The notes under the pieces were generated by a model, which had not been told where the DNA came from, ran no database searches, and saw only the letters and a program-made list of their open reading frames with translations. Both the position numbers and the translations under genes were made by a program. Positions 32,959 to 41,188 of a stretch of DNA of 64,000 nucleotides are shown here, one piece after another. This DNA is from Streptomyces sp. CB02400. GTDB taxonomy: Bacteria; Actinomycetota; Actinomycetes; Streptomycetales; Streptomycetaceae. Where the stretch lies: assembly GCF_001905725.1 (NCBI RefSeq), contig NZ_LIWB01000010.1, positions 183,140 through 247,139 of the forward strand. The letters are read 5' to 3'. The first letter of the stretch is position 1, and every line of letters begins with the position of its first letter.

Positions 32959-33798
32959 CTAACGCCCGCCGCCCATCAGGGCGTTGAGCGTGCCGTACGC
33001 CAGCCCGTCGGCCTGTGCGTCGTACGTCCCCGTGTCGAGCAGTTCCCGCGCGGCGCGGCGGACCAGGGCGTGCGCGGCCTGGGCGATGCCGGAGCCGGTG
33101 CTCACGCGGGCGACGCCCAGGGCGGCCAGCTCGCCGGCCGGCGGGGCGCCGGGACCGGCCATCACGTTCAGCGGCGCGTCGATCCCGTCGGCGAGCTCCT
33201 TCACGGTCCCCGGGTCGACGGCCCCGGGGACGAAGATCCCGTCGGCGCCCGCGGCGAGGTAGGCGGCGGCGCGCTCCAGGGTGTCGTCCACTCCCCCGGC
33301 GCCGCGCAGGAAGGTGTCGACGCGCGCGTTGACGAACAACGGCACGCCGGCCGCGTCGGCCGCCCCGCGGGCCGCGGCGAGGCGCTCGGCCTGCTCGGCC
33401 GTCGGACGCAACGGGCCCTGCCCGGCGCCGTACGGGCCGTCCTCGATGTTCACCCCGACCGCGCCCGCGGCGAGCACCGCGCGCACGGTGTCGCCGACCC
33501 CCGCCGGGTCCTCGGCGTAGCCGCTCTCGATGTCGGCGGTGACGGGCACGCGGACGGCCCCGGCGATCTCCGCGACGGCCCCGAGTGCCCGCTCGCGCTC
33601 CAGCCGGTCCCCGTCCGCCGCCCCGAGGGCCCAGGCGACACCGGCGCTGGTGGTCGCCACGGCAGCGGCGCCCGCGTCCTCCACCAGCCGGGCGCTGGCG
33701 AGGTCCCAGGCGTTGGGCAGGATCAGCGGGCGCCCCGGGACGTGCAGGGAACGGAAGGCGAGGGCGCGGTCGCGCAGAAGGGCGGCGGAGTTCGTCAT
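32959..33798 (-). CDS. Isocitrate lyase / PEP mutase family protein
   Basis: The 279-residue TIM-barrel protein has ILPNAWDLASARLVEDAGA, the metal-binding VPVTADIESGYAEDP and GVNIEDGPYGAG, and FVNARVDTFLRG. The catalytic KKCGH loop of isocitrate lyase is absent. It groups with the PEP mutase/carboxyphosphonoenolpyruvate mutase-like branch whose actinobacterial members are of unknown substrate (C-C or P-C bond chemistry on 2-oxo acids). ATG (MTNSAALL) is chosen. A GTG nine bases upstream is possible. Confidence 0.85.
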   Translation of the reverse strand: MTNSAALLRDRALAFRSLHVPGRPLILPNAWDLASARLVEDAGAAAVATTSAGVAWALGAADGDRLERERALGAVAEIAGAVRVPVTADIESGYAEDPAGVGDTVRAVLAAGAVGVNIEDGPYGAGQGPLRPTAEQAERLAAARGAADAAGVPLFVNARVDTFLRGAGGVDDTLERAAAYLAAGADGIFVPGAVDPGTVKELADGIDAPLNVMAGPGAPPAGELAALGVARVSTGSGIAQAAHALVRRAARELLDTGTYDAQADGLAYGTLNALMGGGR

Positions 33799-33869
33799 AC
33801 CGGCCACTCAACCAGCGGCCCGGCCGTCCCGGCTGGCGGGAATCCGACGTGGACGTACGGCCGGGGGCT

Positions 33870-34517
33870 TCAGCCGCCGGTGGGGAGGGGCGATGCCTTC
33901 GCGGTGGCGCTCAGGGCGTTCCGGAGTTCCCGGATGATCACGGCCTGCGCGGGAGTCGCCGCGCGGGCGGAGAGCTGCTCGACGCGGTGTTCCCGGTCGG
34001 CGCGGGCGCCGGCCGGGAGGAGGGTGGTCAGGCCCGCCGCCGCGCCCAGGGCGACGGCCGTCGCGTCCGGCTCGGGGACGTCCTCGGGCGGTGTCGGTCC
34101 GTCGAGGATCCGCCGCGCCCGCCGCCGCAGGGCCCGTACCCGGCCCGCGTCGGCCAGGACGTGCTCCACCGACGGGAACACCCCGAGGACCCGGTGCTTC
34201 TCGGCGCGCAGCACCCCCTCGGCCACCAGTTGCTCCCGGACCGCGTCCAGGGTGTACCGGGCGCGCAGCGTCACCCAGGTGCGCCAGCGGTGCGGGCAGG
34301 ACTCGCTGACCAGCTCCAGCAGGCCGTCGAGGACCGGGTCCCCGGTCCGGGAGTCCAGGTCGAGCGGTGTGGCGATGCCGTCGTCGTCGACCAGCAGACC
34401 GCGCCGGGCCAGCTCGGCGAGGGCCCCGGCCCGCACCAGAGGGGGCAGCCGGGCCGGGTCGGTGTCCCAGGCCAGCAGGCAGAGGCGGGCCGGCAGTGAG
34501 AGCGGGCCGTCGGTCAC
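33870..34517 (-). CDS. GPP34 (GOLPH3-like) family protein
   Basis: This 215-residue mainly helical protein shows the GPP34 pattern LSLPARLCLLAWD, LVRAGALAELARRGLLV, DPVLDGLLELV and VREQLVAEGVLR. In eukaryotes GOLPH3 binds phosphatidylinositol-4-phosphate and sorts Golgi glycosyltransferases. Streptomyces contain many paralogues whose role is unknown, possibly membrane association. The start is GTG with a strong GAGGAGG. It is divergent from the ABC-F gene and shares the promoter gap with it. Confidence 0.88.
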   Translation of the reverse strand: MTDGPLSLPARLCLLAWDTDPARLPPLVRAGALAELARRGLLVDDDGIATPLDLDSRTGDPVLDGLLELVSESCPHRWRTWVTLRARYTLDAVREQLVAEGVLRAEKHRVLGVFPSVEHVLADAGRVRALRRRARRILDGPTPPEDVPEPDATAVALGAAAGLTTLLPAGARADREHRVEQLSARAATPAQAVIIRELRNALSATAKASPLPTGG

Positions 34518-34558
34518 GGGGCCTCCTCGGGGCGGTGACGTCGTGCTCCGAAAAGCCG

Positions 34559-34587
34559 TTGACAGCCGTTCCGGGCACTCCTACGGT
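34559..34587 (+). promoter_or_regulatory. Sigma-70 (HrdB-type) promoter for the ABC-F gene
   Basis: TTGACA at 34559-34564 and TACGGT at 34582-34587 are separated by exactly 17 bases. Transcription would start near 34595 and leave a leader of about 235 bases before the ABC-F start codon. Confidence 0.75.
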
Positions 34588-34611
34588 GTACAGCGGTTCT
34601 GTTGCCGTCGA

Positions 34612-34831
34612 ATGGAGAAGGACGTTGCTCGTCTGAGGTTCTGAGACACCGCGTCACACCACACGTGTGTGTACGTCGCGTGCGACCTCGGCGTTCGAGC
34701 CGTCCTTGCGGTCCTTGCGGAACAGGGCTTTTCTCATGCCCAGGCCTTCCCTCCCCGGCTGCCGGTCCTCGTCCCGCGGTGTCTCGATACGCGTTTGCCC
34801 CTGATCGCCCCGAGCAACCGCGGAGGCCCGC
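34612..34831 (+). promoter_or_regulatory. Long leader with putative attenuator and mini-ORF
   Basis: Within the leader, GGAGAAGG is followed at 34625 by TTG CTC GTC TGA, a three-codon frame MLV-stop. An overlapping ATG at 34612 gives a ten-codon frame. Downstream lie GAGGT/ACCTC pairing segments, the palindrome CACACGTGTG, a repeated CCTTGCGG and CCTTG...CAGGG followed by CTTTTC, a possible intrinsic terminator. Antibiotic-induced ABC-F genes are often controlled by ribosome-mediated attenuation of this layout. The function here is inferred. Confidence 0.55.
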
Positions 34832-36457
34832 ATGGCACCATCCATCACCTGTACGTCCCTCGCCTTCACCTGGCCCGACGGCACCACCGTCTTCGAGGGC
34901 CTCGACGTCGCCTTCGGCCCCGGCCGCACCGGCCTCGTCGGCGTCAACGGATCGGGGAAATCGACCCTGTTGAAGCTGATCGCCGGTGAGCTCCGGCCGG
35001 CCGACGGCGCCGTCCGGGTCGCCGGCGAGGTGGGGTACCTGCCGCAGAACGTGACGCTCGACACCGCGCTGCGGGTCGACGAGGTCCTCGGCATCGCCGG
35101 GCTGCGGGCCGCGCTGCACGCCATCGAGGCGGGCGACGTGGCCGAGGAGCACTTCGAGACCGTCGGCGACGACTGGGACGTCGAGGAACGCGCCCTGGCC
35201 ACGCTCGGCGAACTCGGCCTCGGGCACATCGGTCTCGACCGCACCGTCGGCGAGGTGTCGGGCGGCGAGTCGGTGCTGCTGCGGCTGGCCGCGCTGCTGC
35301 TGGGCCGCCCGGACGTGCTGCTGCTCGACGAGCCCACCAACAACCTCGACCTGTACGCCCGCAGGCGGCTGTACGCGGCCGTCAAAGGCTGGCCGGGCGT
35401 CATGGTCGTGGTCAGCCACGACCGTGAACTGCTCGATCTGGTCGACCAGATCGCGGATCTGCGCTCCGGTGAGGTCACCTGGTACGGCGGCAACTTCTCG
35501 GCGTACGAGGAGGCCCTGGCCGTCGAACAGGAGGCCGCCGAGCGCATGGTGCGCGTCGCCGAGGCGGACTTGCGCAAGCAGAAGCGCGAACTGGTCGACG
35601 CCCAGGTCAAGTTGGCCCGCCGCAAGCGGTACGGGCAGAAGATGTTCGAGCAGAAGCGCGAGCCGAAGATCGTCATGGGGGCGCGCAAGCGCGCGGCGCA
35701 GGTGTCCGCGGGCAAGCACCGCATCATGCACGAGGAGAGGCTCTCCGAGGCCAGGGAACGGCTCGACGACGCGGTGGAGGCCGTACGGGACGACGACGAG
35801 ATCCGCGTCGACCTGCCGTACACAGCCGTACCGCCGGGCCGGGGCGTCCTCACCCTCATGGACCTGGAGCTGGCGTACGGCGCCCGGGTGAACGGCGGCT
35901 TCGATCTGCGCGGCCCGGAACGGGTGGCGCTGATCGGGCGCAACGGCGCGGGCAAGACGACGCTGCTGCGCACGGTCGCCGGGGAGCTGGAGCCGGTCTC
36001 CGGGGAGACGAGGGCCCATGTGCCCCTGCGGTTCCTGCCGCAGCGGCTCGACGTCCTCGACGCGGAGCTGACCGTCGCCGAGAACGTGGCCCGGTTCGCT
36101 CCGGGTGCCACCGACAACCGGGTCCGGGCCCGGCTCGCCCGCTTCCTGTTCCGGGGCGCCCGCGCCGACCAGAAGGCGGCGACGCTCTCCGGCGGCGAGC
36201 GCTTCCGGGCGGCGCTGGCGGCGCTGATGCTGGCGGAGCCCGCGCCGCAGCTGCTGATGCTGGACGAGCCGACCAACAACCTCGACATGGCGAGCGTCCG
36301 GCAGCTCACCACGGCACTGGAGTCGTACGAGGGAGCCCTGATCGTGGCCAGTCACGATCTGCCGTTCCTGGAGTCGATCGGCATCACCCGGTGGCTGCTG
36401 ATGGAGGAGGGGGAGCTGAAGGAGGTCACGCCGGAAACCGTCGAGCGTTCCGCGTAG
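34832..36457 (+). CDS. ABC-F family ATP-binding protein, probable ribosome-protection type
   Basis: The 541-residue protein has paired ATPase domains: Walker A GVNGSGKSTLL and GRNGAGKTTLL, signatures VSGGESVLLRL and LSGGERFRAAL, Walker B LLLDEPTNNLD and LMLDEPTNNLD. The charged linker (about residues 230-310) contains RKQKRELVDAQVKLARRKR. There are no membrane helices. The combination with a strong constitutive-type promoter and a long leader carrying mini-frames suggests drug-inducible target protection, as known for macrolide/lincosamide-responsive ABC-F genes of streptomycetes. It differs from the other ABC-F protein (13590-15236) in the linker and leader. Confidence 0.92.
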   Translation: MAPSITCTSLAFTWPDGTTVFEGLDVAFGPGRTGLVGVNGSGKSTLLKLIAGELRPADGAVRVAGEVGYLPQNVTLDTALRVDEVLGIAGLRAALHAIEAGDVAEEHFETVGDDWDVEERALATLGELGLGHIGLDRTVGEVSGGESVLLRLAALLLGRPDVLLLDEPTNNLDLYARRRLYAAVKGWPGVMVVVSHDRELLDLVDQIADLRSGEVTWYGGNFSAYEEALAVEQEAAERMVRVAEADLRKQKRELVDAQVKLARRKRYGQKMFEQKREPKIVMGARKRAAQVSAGKHRIMHEERLSEARERLDDAVEAVRDDDEIRVDLPYTAVPPGRGVLTLMDLELAYGARVNGGFDLRGPERVALIGRNGAGKTTLLRTVAGELEPVSGETRAHVPLRFLPQRLDVLDAELTVAENVARFAPGATDNRVRARLARFLFRGARADQKAATLSGGERFRAALAALMLAEPAPQLLMLDEPTNNLDMASVRQLTTALESYEGALIVASHDLPFLESIGITRWLLMEEGELKEVTPETVERSA

Positions 36458-36635
36458 CGTCCGCGGTGGTCCGGGCCCGCGGCCGGTTACCGGTGGTTCA
36501 CCTCATCGCCGCCGGGGGGTGGCCCGGGCCGGACCGGCCCTGCATGATGGCTGGGCCGACGCCCGGGGAACCGGCCGCTCCACGGACTCCCCCGGTACGG
36601 CCGAGCCCTGCCCCGTCCGATTCGGAGTCCCCCTC

Positions 36636-37412
36636 GTGCCCAGCAAGAAGGCCCTCGTCCGCCGTCCCGCTCCCCGTCTGGCCGAGGGGCTGGTGACGCA
36701 CATCGAGCGGGAGGGCGTCGACGTCGACCGCGCGGTGGAGCAGTGGGAAGCGTATACGGAGACGCTGCGCGCCCACGGCTGGGAGACGATCGAGGTGGAC
36801 CCGGCCGACGACTGCCCGGACTCCGTGTTCGTGGAGGACACGGTGGTGATGTACCGGAACGTGGCGCTGATCGCCCGCTCCGGTGCCGAGTCCCGCCGCG
36901 CGGAGACCCCCGGCGTCGAGGAGGCCGTGGCGTCGCTCGGCTGCTCGGTGAACTGGGTCTGGGAGCCGGGCACGCTGGACGGCGGCGATGTGCTGAAGAT
37001 CGGCGACACGGTGTACGTGGGGCGGGGCGGGCGGACCAACGCGGCCGGGGTGCGGCAGGTGCGGGCCGCGTTCGAACCGCTGGGGGCGCGGGTGGTCACC
37101 GTGCCGGTCGCCAAGGTGCTGCACCTGAAGTCGGCGGTCACGGCACTGCCGGACGGGACGGTCGTCGGGCACGTCCCGAACATGGACGCGCCGTCGCTGT
37201 TCCCGCGCTTCCTCCCGGTACCGGAGGCGGCCGGGGCGCATGTGGTGCTGCTCGGTGGGGACAGGCTGCTGATGGCGGCGAGCGCGCCGAAGACCGCCGA
37301 GCTGTTCGCGGACCTCGGCTACGAGCCGGTCCCGGTGGACATCGGCGAGTTCGAGAAGCTCGAGGGCTGTGTGACCTGCCTCTCGGTGCGGCTGCGGGAG
37401 CTGTACTCCTGA
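36636..37412 (+). CDS. ddaH: N(G),N(G)-dimethylarginine dimethylaminohydrolase
   Basis: The 258-residue protein of the amidinotransferase fold has DSVFVEDTVV, GTLDGGDVLKIG, the catalytic His in VLHLKSAVTALPDGT and the nucleophile Cys in EGCVTCLSVRLREL. It hydrolyses methylated arginines to citrulline and methylamines. Length and start (GTG, VPSKKALVRRP) agree with the S. coelicolor enzyme I recall, which has been studied structurally. It is followed by an eight-base stem terminator overlapping its stop. Confidence 0.93.
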   Translation: MPSKKALVRRPAPRLAEGLVTHIEREGVDVDRAVEQWEAYTETLRAHGWETIEVDPADDCPDSVFVEDTVVMYRNVALIARSGAESRRAETPGVEEAVASLGCSVNWVWEPGTLDGGDVLKIGDTVYVGRGGRTNAAGVRQVRAAFEPLGARVVTVPVAKVLHLKSAVTALPDGTVVGHVPNMDAPSLFPRFLPVPEAAGAHVVLLGGDRLLMAASAPKTAELFADLGYEPVPVDIGEFEKLEGCVTCLSVRLRELYS

Positions 37413-37435
37413 CGGGTGACACCGTCGCCCGTCAG
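37409..37435 (+). terminator. Terminator hairpin after ddaH
   Basis: CTGACGGG and CCCGTCAG form an eight-base stem with an eleven-base loop, with the ddaH stop codon inside the left arm. Confidence 0.55.
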
Positions 37436-37513
37436 GCGCAGCGACCTGCGGCTCCGCGCCGGACGGCGCTCCATGGGAACCCCGCTGATCAGGGCTCTTT
37501 ACGGCGCCCTTAA

Positions 37514-37559
37514 CCTACGGTTACGTAACCTACGGATTCGTAGCCTACGATTCCGTAGG
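37514..37559. promoter_or_regulatory. Three iterated TACG-N4-CGTA operators at 15-base spacing
   Basis: TACGGTTACGTA, TACGGATTCGTA and TACGATTCCGTA start at 37516, 37531 and 37546, exactly 15 bases apart, separated by ACC and GCC. The third overlaps TACGAT, a possible -10 box. They end 57 bases before the desaturase start. A TetR-type fatty-acid regulator is the natural candidate. Confidence 0.75.
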
Positions 37560-37613
37560 TTCCCGGCACCGCTCGCCGGCACCACCGTATGTCACCGTCC
37601 CCTGGAGTCACCC

Positions 37614-38591
37614 GTGTCGATCACTTCTCCCCACCTGGGCAGCCCTTCGGTCTGGACCGACGCCCGGCTGTTGTACGCGCTGGAGGAAGTGGTCGAGAAG
37701 GAACTCAACCGGCATCTGAAGGTCGCCAAGGACTGGATGCCGCACGAGTACGTGCCGTTCAGCGACGCCCGTAACTTCCCCGGCTTCTTCGAGGACGGCG
37801 AGGCCTGGGACAAGGAGCAGTCGAAGGTCACCGAGGTCGGCCGGATCGCGCTGGTGGTGAACCTGCTGACCGAGGACAACCTCCCCAGCTACCACCACGA
37901 GATCGCCACCCTGTTCGGCCGGGACGGCGCCTGGGGCACCTGGGTGCACCGCTGGACCGCCGAGGAGGGCCGGCACGGCATCGTGATGCGGGACTACCTG
38001 CTCGCCTCGCGGGCGGTGGACCCGGACAAGCTGGAGCAGTTCCGCATGGCCCACATGAGCGAGGGCTTCGAGTCGGACAACCGGCACTCGATGCTCCACT
38101 CGGTCGCCTACGTCGCGTTCCAGGAGCTGGCCACCCGCGTCTCGCACCGCAACACCGGCCACCAGTCCGGTGACCCGGTCTGCGACCGCATGCTGGCGCG
38201 CATCGCGACCGACGAGAACCTGCACATGGTGTTCTACCGCAACCTGCTCAAGGCGGCGTTCGAGATCGCGCCCGACCTGACCATGCAGGCGGTCCGCGAC
38301 GTCGTGGTGGACTTCCGGATGCCCGGCCACGGCATCCCCGGCTTCGAGCGGGCCGCGGCGCAGATGGCGATCGGCGAGGTCTACAACCTGCGCATCCACC
38401 ACGACGACGTGCTCCAGCCGGTGCTGCGCTTCCTGAAGATCATGGAGATCGACGGGCTGGGCCCCGAGGGCCTCAAGGCGCAGGAGGAACTGGGCCTGTT
38501 CATGGGCGGCCTGGACGCGGAGGCGTCGAAGTTCGACGAGAAGCTGGCCGCCCGCAAGGCCCGGATGGCGGCCCGCGCGGAACGCGCCTGA
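37614..38591 (+). CDS. Acyl-ACP desaturase (soluble diiron, fatty acid desaturase type 2)
   Basis: The 325-residue helical protein has two diiron ligand motifs, EEGRHGIVMRDY (about residue 122) and DENLHMVFYRN (about 203), plus the upstream glutamate in the EDNLPSYHHEI region. It matches plant-type stearoyl-ACP desaturases and mycobacterial DesA proteins. It introduces a cis double bond in ACP-bound acyl chains for membrane fluidity. The GTG start has CTGGAG at good distance. A highly ordered operator array lies immediately upstream. The C-terminal 20 residues are Ala/Arg/Lys-rich. Confidence 0.93.
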   Translation: MSITSPHLGSPSVWTDARLLYALEEVVEKELNRHLKVAKDWMPHEYVPFSDARNFPGFFEDGEAWDKEQSKVTEVGRIALVVNLLTEDNLPSYHHEIATLFGRDGAWGTWVHRWTAEEGRHGIVMRDYLLASRAVDPDKLEQFRMAHMSEGFESDNRHSMLHSVAYVAFQELATRVSHRNTGHQSGDPVCDRMLARIATDENLHMVFYRNLLKAAFEIAPDLTMQAVRDVVVDFRMPGHGIPGFERAAAQMAIGEVYNLRIHHDDVLQPVLRFLKIMEIDGLGPEGLKAQEELGLFMGGLDAEASKFDEKLAARKARMAARAERA

Positions 38592-38607
38592 CGGCGGAGG
38601 CGGGGGC

Positions 38608-38853
38608 CTACCGGCCCGTACGGCGCAGTTCCAGGCGTTCCTTCTCGGACATGCCGCCCCAGACGCCGAAGCGCATGTCGTGGGCCAGGGCGTACTCGAG
38701 GCATGTCGCGCGGATCGGGCAGAGGCCGCAGATCCGCTTGGCCTCGCGGACCGAACTGCCCGGCTCGGGGAAGAAGAAGTCTCCCCCGGTCTGCGCGCAC
38801 AGCGCCTCCTCCTGCCAGGTGAGGTCGGGCGACGGGATCGTTTCGGTGTGCAT
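38608..38853 (-). CDS. wblH: WhiB-like iron-sulfur regulator
   Basis: The 81-residue protein has four conserved cysteines: one in EALCAQTGGDFFFP and three in RICGLCPIRATCLEYAL. The GVWGG turn is followed by the basic helix SEKERLELRR. Wbl proteins bind a [4Fe-4S] cluster and contact the principal sigma factor. The name wblH comes from locus order compared with S. coelicolor, and the paralogue identity was not otherwise tested. ATG (MHTETIPSPD) is chosen, and an in-frame ATG at 38895 is less likely. It is convergent with the desaturase gene, 16 bases away. Confidence 0.88.
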   Translation of the reverse strand: MHTETIPSPDLTWQEEALCAQTGGDFFFPEPGSSVREAKRICGLCPIRATCLEYALAHDMRFGVWGGMSEKERLELRRTGR

Positions 38854-38983
38854 GACCGGAAGCGTGCCGTGCGGCGAAAAACGTTTGATCAACACGGGAT
38901 CAATGGGAGGCCCTTCGGGTCTTCCGTGCCCGCATGATGATGACGCCGGGGCACTCTGCGCGCACGGCGGCGCGCCGGGTGTG

Positions 38984-39778
38984 TCAGGTCTCGCGCGGAT
39001 CGCCCTTGAGGACGGCGAACCGTGCGCCGTACGGGTCCTCCAGGCGGGCCAGCCGGCCGACGCCGACGAGGGAGGTGGCGGGCAGCCGTACCCTGCCGCC
39101 CAGCTCGACGGCCCTGGCGACGACGGCGTCCGTGTCGTCCACCCCGAAGTAGGGCAGCCAGTGGGGCCCGCCGGCCTCCGCCCCGGCGAGGTCGTCGGCC
39201 GGCGGGACCAGTCCGCCGAACATGCCGTCCTCGCCCGTCCCGGCGGGGTTGACGGAGGTGTAGACGCCGTCGGGGAAGGTCACCGCCGAGGTCTCCCAGC
39301 CGAGGACGGAGTGGTAGAACGCGGCGGCGCGGGCGACGTCCGGGGTGTACAGCTCGACCCAGCACAGGGTGCCGACCTCGCCGGCCGCCTCGATGCCCTT
39401 GCGCAGTGACGGTTCCCAGATGCCGAAGGGTGTGCCGGCCTGGTCGGCGAGGATCGCCATGCGGCCCTGTTGCGGCACGTCCATCAGTGGGACGGGTGCG
39501 CTGCCGCGGGCCTCCTGGGCGGCTTGGGTGGTGGCGTCCGCGTCGGGGCTCTGGAAGTAGACGGTCCAGGCGGGTGCGCCCTGCCCGGAGGTGGTCTGCA
39601 TACCGCCGGCGACGATGCGGTCGGCGAGCCGGAAGAAGCCGTAGCCTCCGGCGTCGGGGCCGGCGGAGGCGAACTCCCAGCCGAAGAGGCCGCCGTAGAA
39701 GCGGGCGGCGCCCTCCATGTCGGACGTGCCGACGTCGATCCAGTCGGGGGCGCCGTCGACGAAGCGGGTGGTGAGCAT
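38984..39778 (-). CDS. VOC (glyoxalase/bleomycin resistance) family protein, two-module
   Basis: The 264-residue protein has two tandem beta-alpha-beta-beta-beta modules. Residues about 8-118 include APDWIDVGTSDMEGAARFYGG and AILADQAGTPFGIWEP. Residues about 138-258 include LCWVELYTPDVARAAAFYH and DPYGARFAVLKGD. Such proteins act as metal-dependent isomerases, dioxygenases or drug-binding proteins, and the function here is unknown. The start is ATG after GGAGGAGG. Its promoter region contains the large inverted repeat structure. Confidence 0.85.
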   Translation of the reverse strand: MLTTRFVDGAPDWIDVGTSDMEGAARFYGGLFGWEFASAGPDAGGYGFFRLADRIVAGGMQTTSGQGAPAWTVYFQSPDADATTQAAQEARGSAPVPLMDVPQQGRMAILADQAGTPFGIWEPSLRKGIEAAGEVGTLCWVELYTPDVARAAAFYHSVLGWETSAVTFPDGVYTSVNPAGTGEDGMFGGLVPPADDLAGAEAGGPHWLPYFGVDDTDAVVARAVELGGRVRLPATSLVGVGRLARLEDPYGARFAVLKGDPRET

Positions 39779-39876
39779 GGTGCCTCCTCCGAGAGGTCCC
39801 GTCGCCTGCTCTGACGAGTCTTCCACCGCCCACTCGCAACCACCGCCGGAGCACCCGGACGGACGTGGGGTTTGCT

Positions 39877-40030
39877 CGCCCCCGCCGCCCCTTCCCGTCC
39901 CGACCTGGGGCTCCGTCCCAGGCCCCGCTCCTCGAACGCCGGAGAGGCTGGAACTCAGCCTCTCCGGCGTTCGAGGAGCGGGGGTTCCGGGGGCAGCGCC
40001 CCCGGGTGACGGGAAGGGGCGGCGGGGGCG
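39877..40030. repeat. 154-base cruciform-forming inverted repeat
   Basis: The outer arms (39877-39899 and 40008-40030) are perfectly complementary over 23 bases (CGCCCCCGCCGCCCC...). Inside are CCTGGG/CCCAGG, a perfect 27-base stem (39924-39950 / 39956-39982, loop GAACT) containing CGAACGCCGGAGAGGCTG, and CCGGGGGC/GCCCCCGG. It lies between the lacI stop and the VOC start. The CGAACGCCGGA core resembles intergenic repeats common in streptomycetes. Confidence 0.85.
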
Positions 40031-40062
40031 CGTCCCGTTGGGCCCACGGAACCCGCCGCGGG

Positions 40063-41103
40063 TCACGCGGACGCGCGTCGGATCAACGTCGTCGGGAGGA
40101 TCAGGCCGTCGGAGCCGGCGCCCGCGGCCTCCGGCGGCGTGCCGGTGCCGTCGAGGTCGCGCAGGAGGAGGCGGGCCATCAGGCGGCCCATTTCCTCTAT
40201 GTCCTGGCGGACCGTGGTGAGCGGGGGGTCGGTCTGTTCGGCGATCGGGAGCATGTCGTCGAAGCCGACGACCGCCACGTCGTCCGGCACCCGCCGCCCG
40301 TGCTCGCGCAGCACGCGCAGGGCTCCCGCCGCCATGAGGTCGTTGCCGGCGAACACCGCGTCCAGGCTCGGGCAGCGGTCGAGGAGTTCCCGCATCGCCC
40401 GCTCACCGCTCGCGGGGGTGAAGTCGCCCTCCACGACCAGCCGGGGATCGGCGTCGGCCATGACGTCCCGGAAGCCGTCGAGCCGGTCCACCGCCGCGGT
40501 CTGGTCCAGGGCGCCGGTGATGTGGGCGATACGGCTGCGGCCGAGGCCGAGCAGATGCCGTACGGCGTCGCGGGCGCCGCCCCGGTTGTCGCTGTCGACG
40601 TAGACGACGCCACCCTGGCCGCCGCTGAAGTCGGGCCGGCCGCCGTACACGGTCGGCAGGCCGGCCTGCCGGATCAGTTCGGGCAGTGGGTCGTCGATAT
40701 GGAGGGAGAACACCAGGGCGCCGTCCACGTGGCCGCCGGCCACATAGCGGCCGACGCGGACATGGTCGTCGCGGTCCTCGGTGAGCAGCAGGACGAGCTG
40801 GTTGTCGTGGGCCGTCAGCTCCTTGCTGATGCCGCGCAGCTGCCGGGCGAAGAAGGGGTCGGCGAAGACCCGGGTCTCCGGTTCGGCCACGATGACGGCG
40901 ATGGCGTCGTGCCGCTTCGTCACCAGGCTGCGGGCGGCCTGGTTCGGCACGTACCCGAGTTCCTCCACCGCCCGCCTCACCCGTTCGGCCAGGCGCTCCC
41001 GCACCCCGTGGGAGCCGTTGACCACGCGGGAGACCGTGGCCCGGGAGACCCCGGCCCGCGCGGCCACGGCCTCCAGCGTGGGGCGTGGCGCTGTGTCGGT
41101 CAC
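40063..41103 (-). CDS. LacI family transcriptional regulator
   Basis: In this 346-residue protein, an N-terminal LacI headpiece (LEAVAARAGVSRATVSRVVNGSHGVRE) is followed by a periplasmic-binding-protein-like sensor domain (VDGALVFSLHIDDPLPELI, DAVFAGNDLMAAGALRVL, VAVVGFDDMLPIAEQTDPPLTT). The ligand is probably a sugar. GTG at 41103 (VTDTAPRPTLEAV) is preferred because GAGGAG precedes it by seven bases, though GTG at 41118 is also open. A LacI-type palindrome lies upstream. The gene follows the laccase on the same strand with 85 bases between. Confidence 0.9.
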   Translation of the reverse strand: MTDTAPRPTLEAVAARAGVSRATVSRVVNGSHGVRERLAERVRRAVEELGYVPNQAARSLVTKRHDAIAVIVAEPETRVFADPFFARQLRGISKELTAHDNQLVLLLTEDRDDHVRVGRYVAGGHVDGALVFSLHIDDPLPELIRQAGLPTVYGGRPDFSGGQGGVVYVDSDNRGGARDAVRHLLGLGRSRIAHITGALDQTAAVDRLDGFRDVMADADPRLVVEGDFTPASGERAMRELLDRCPSLDAVFAGNDLMAAGALRVLREHGRRVPDDVAVVGFDDMLPIAEQTDPPLTTVRQDIEEMGRLMARLLLRDLDGTGTPPEAAGAGSDGLILPTTLIRRASA

Positions 41104-41158
41104 TTCGGGGCTCCTCACCTGCGGCTGCGGGAAAGGATAGCCCCGGCCCGGTCACGGG

Positions 41159-41172
41159 CGAGAGCGCTCTCG
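41159..41172. promoter_or_regulatory. LacI-type operator palindrome
   Basis: CGAGAGCGCTCTCG is a perfect 14-base palindrome, close in form to the CebR-type operator TGGGAGCGCTCCCA. It lies 56 bases upstream of the lacI start and 17 bases after the laccase stop, so autoregulation is the simplest reading. Confidence 0.7.
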
Positions 41173-41188
41173 GATCACGTCCGGCGCG

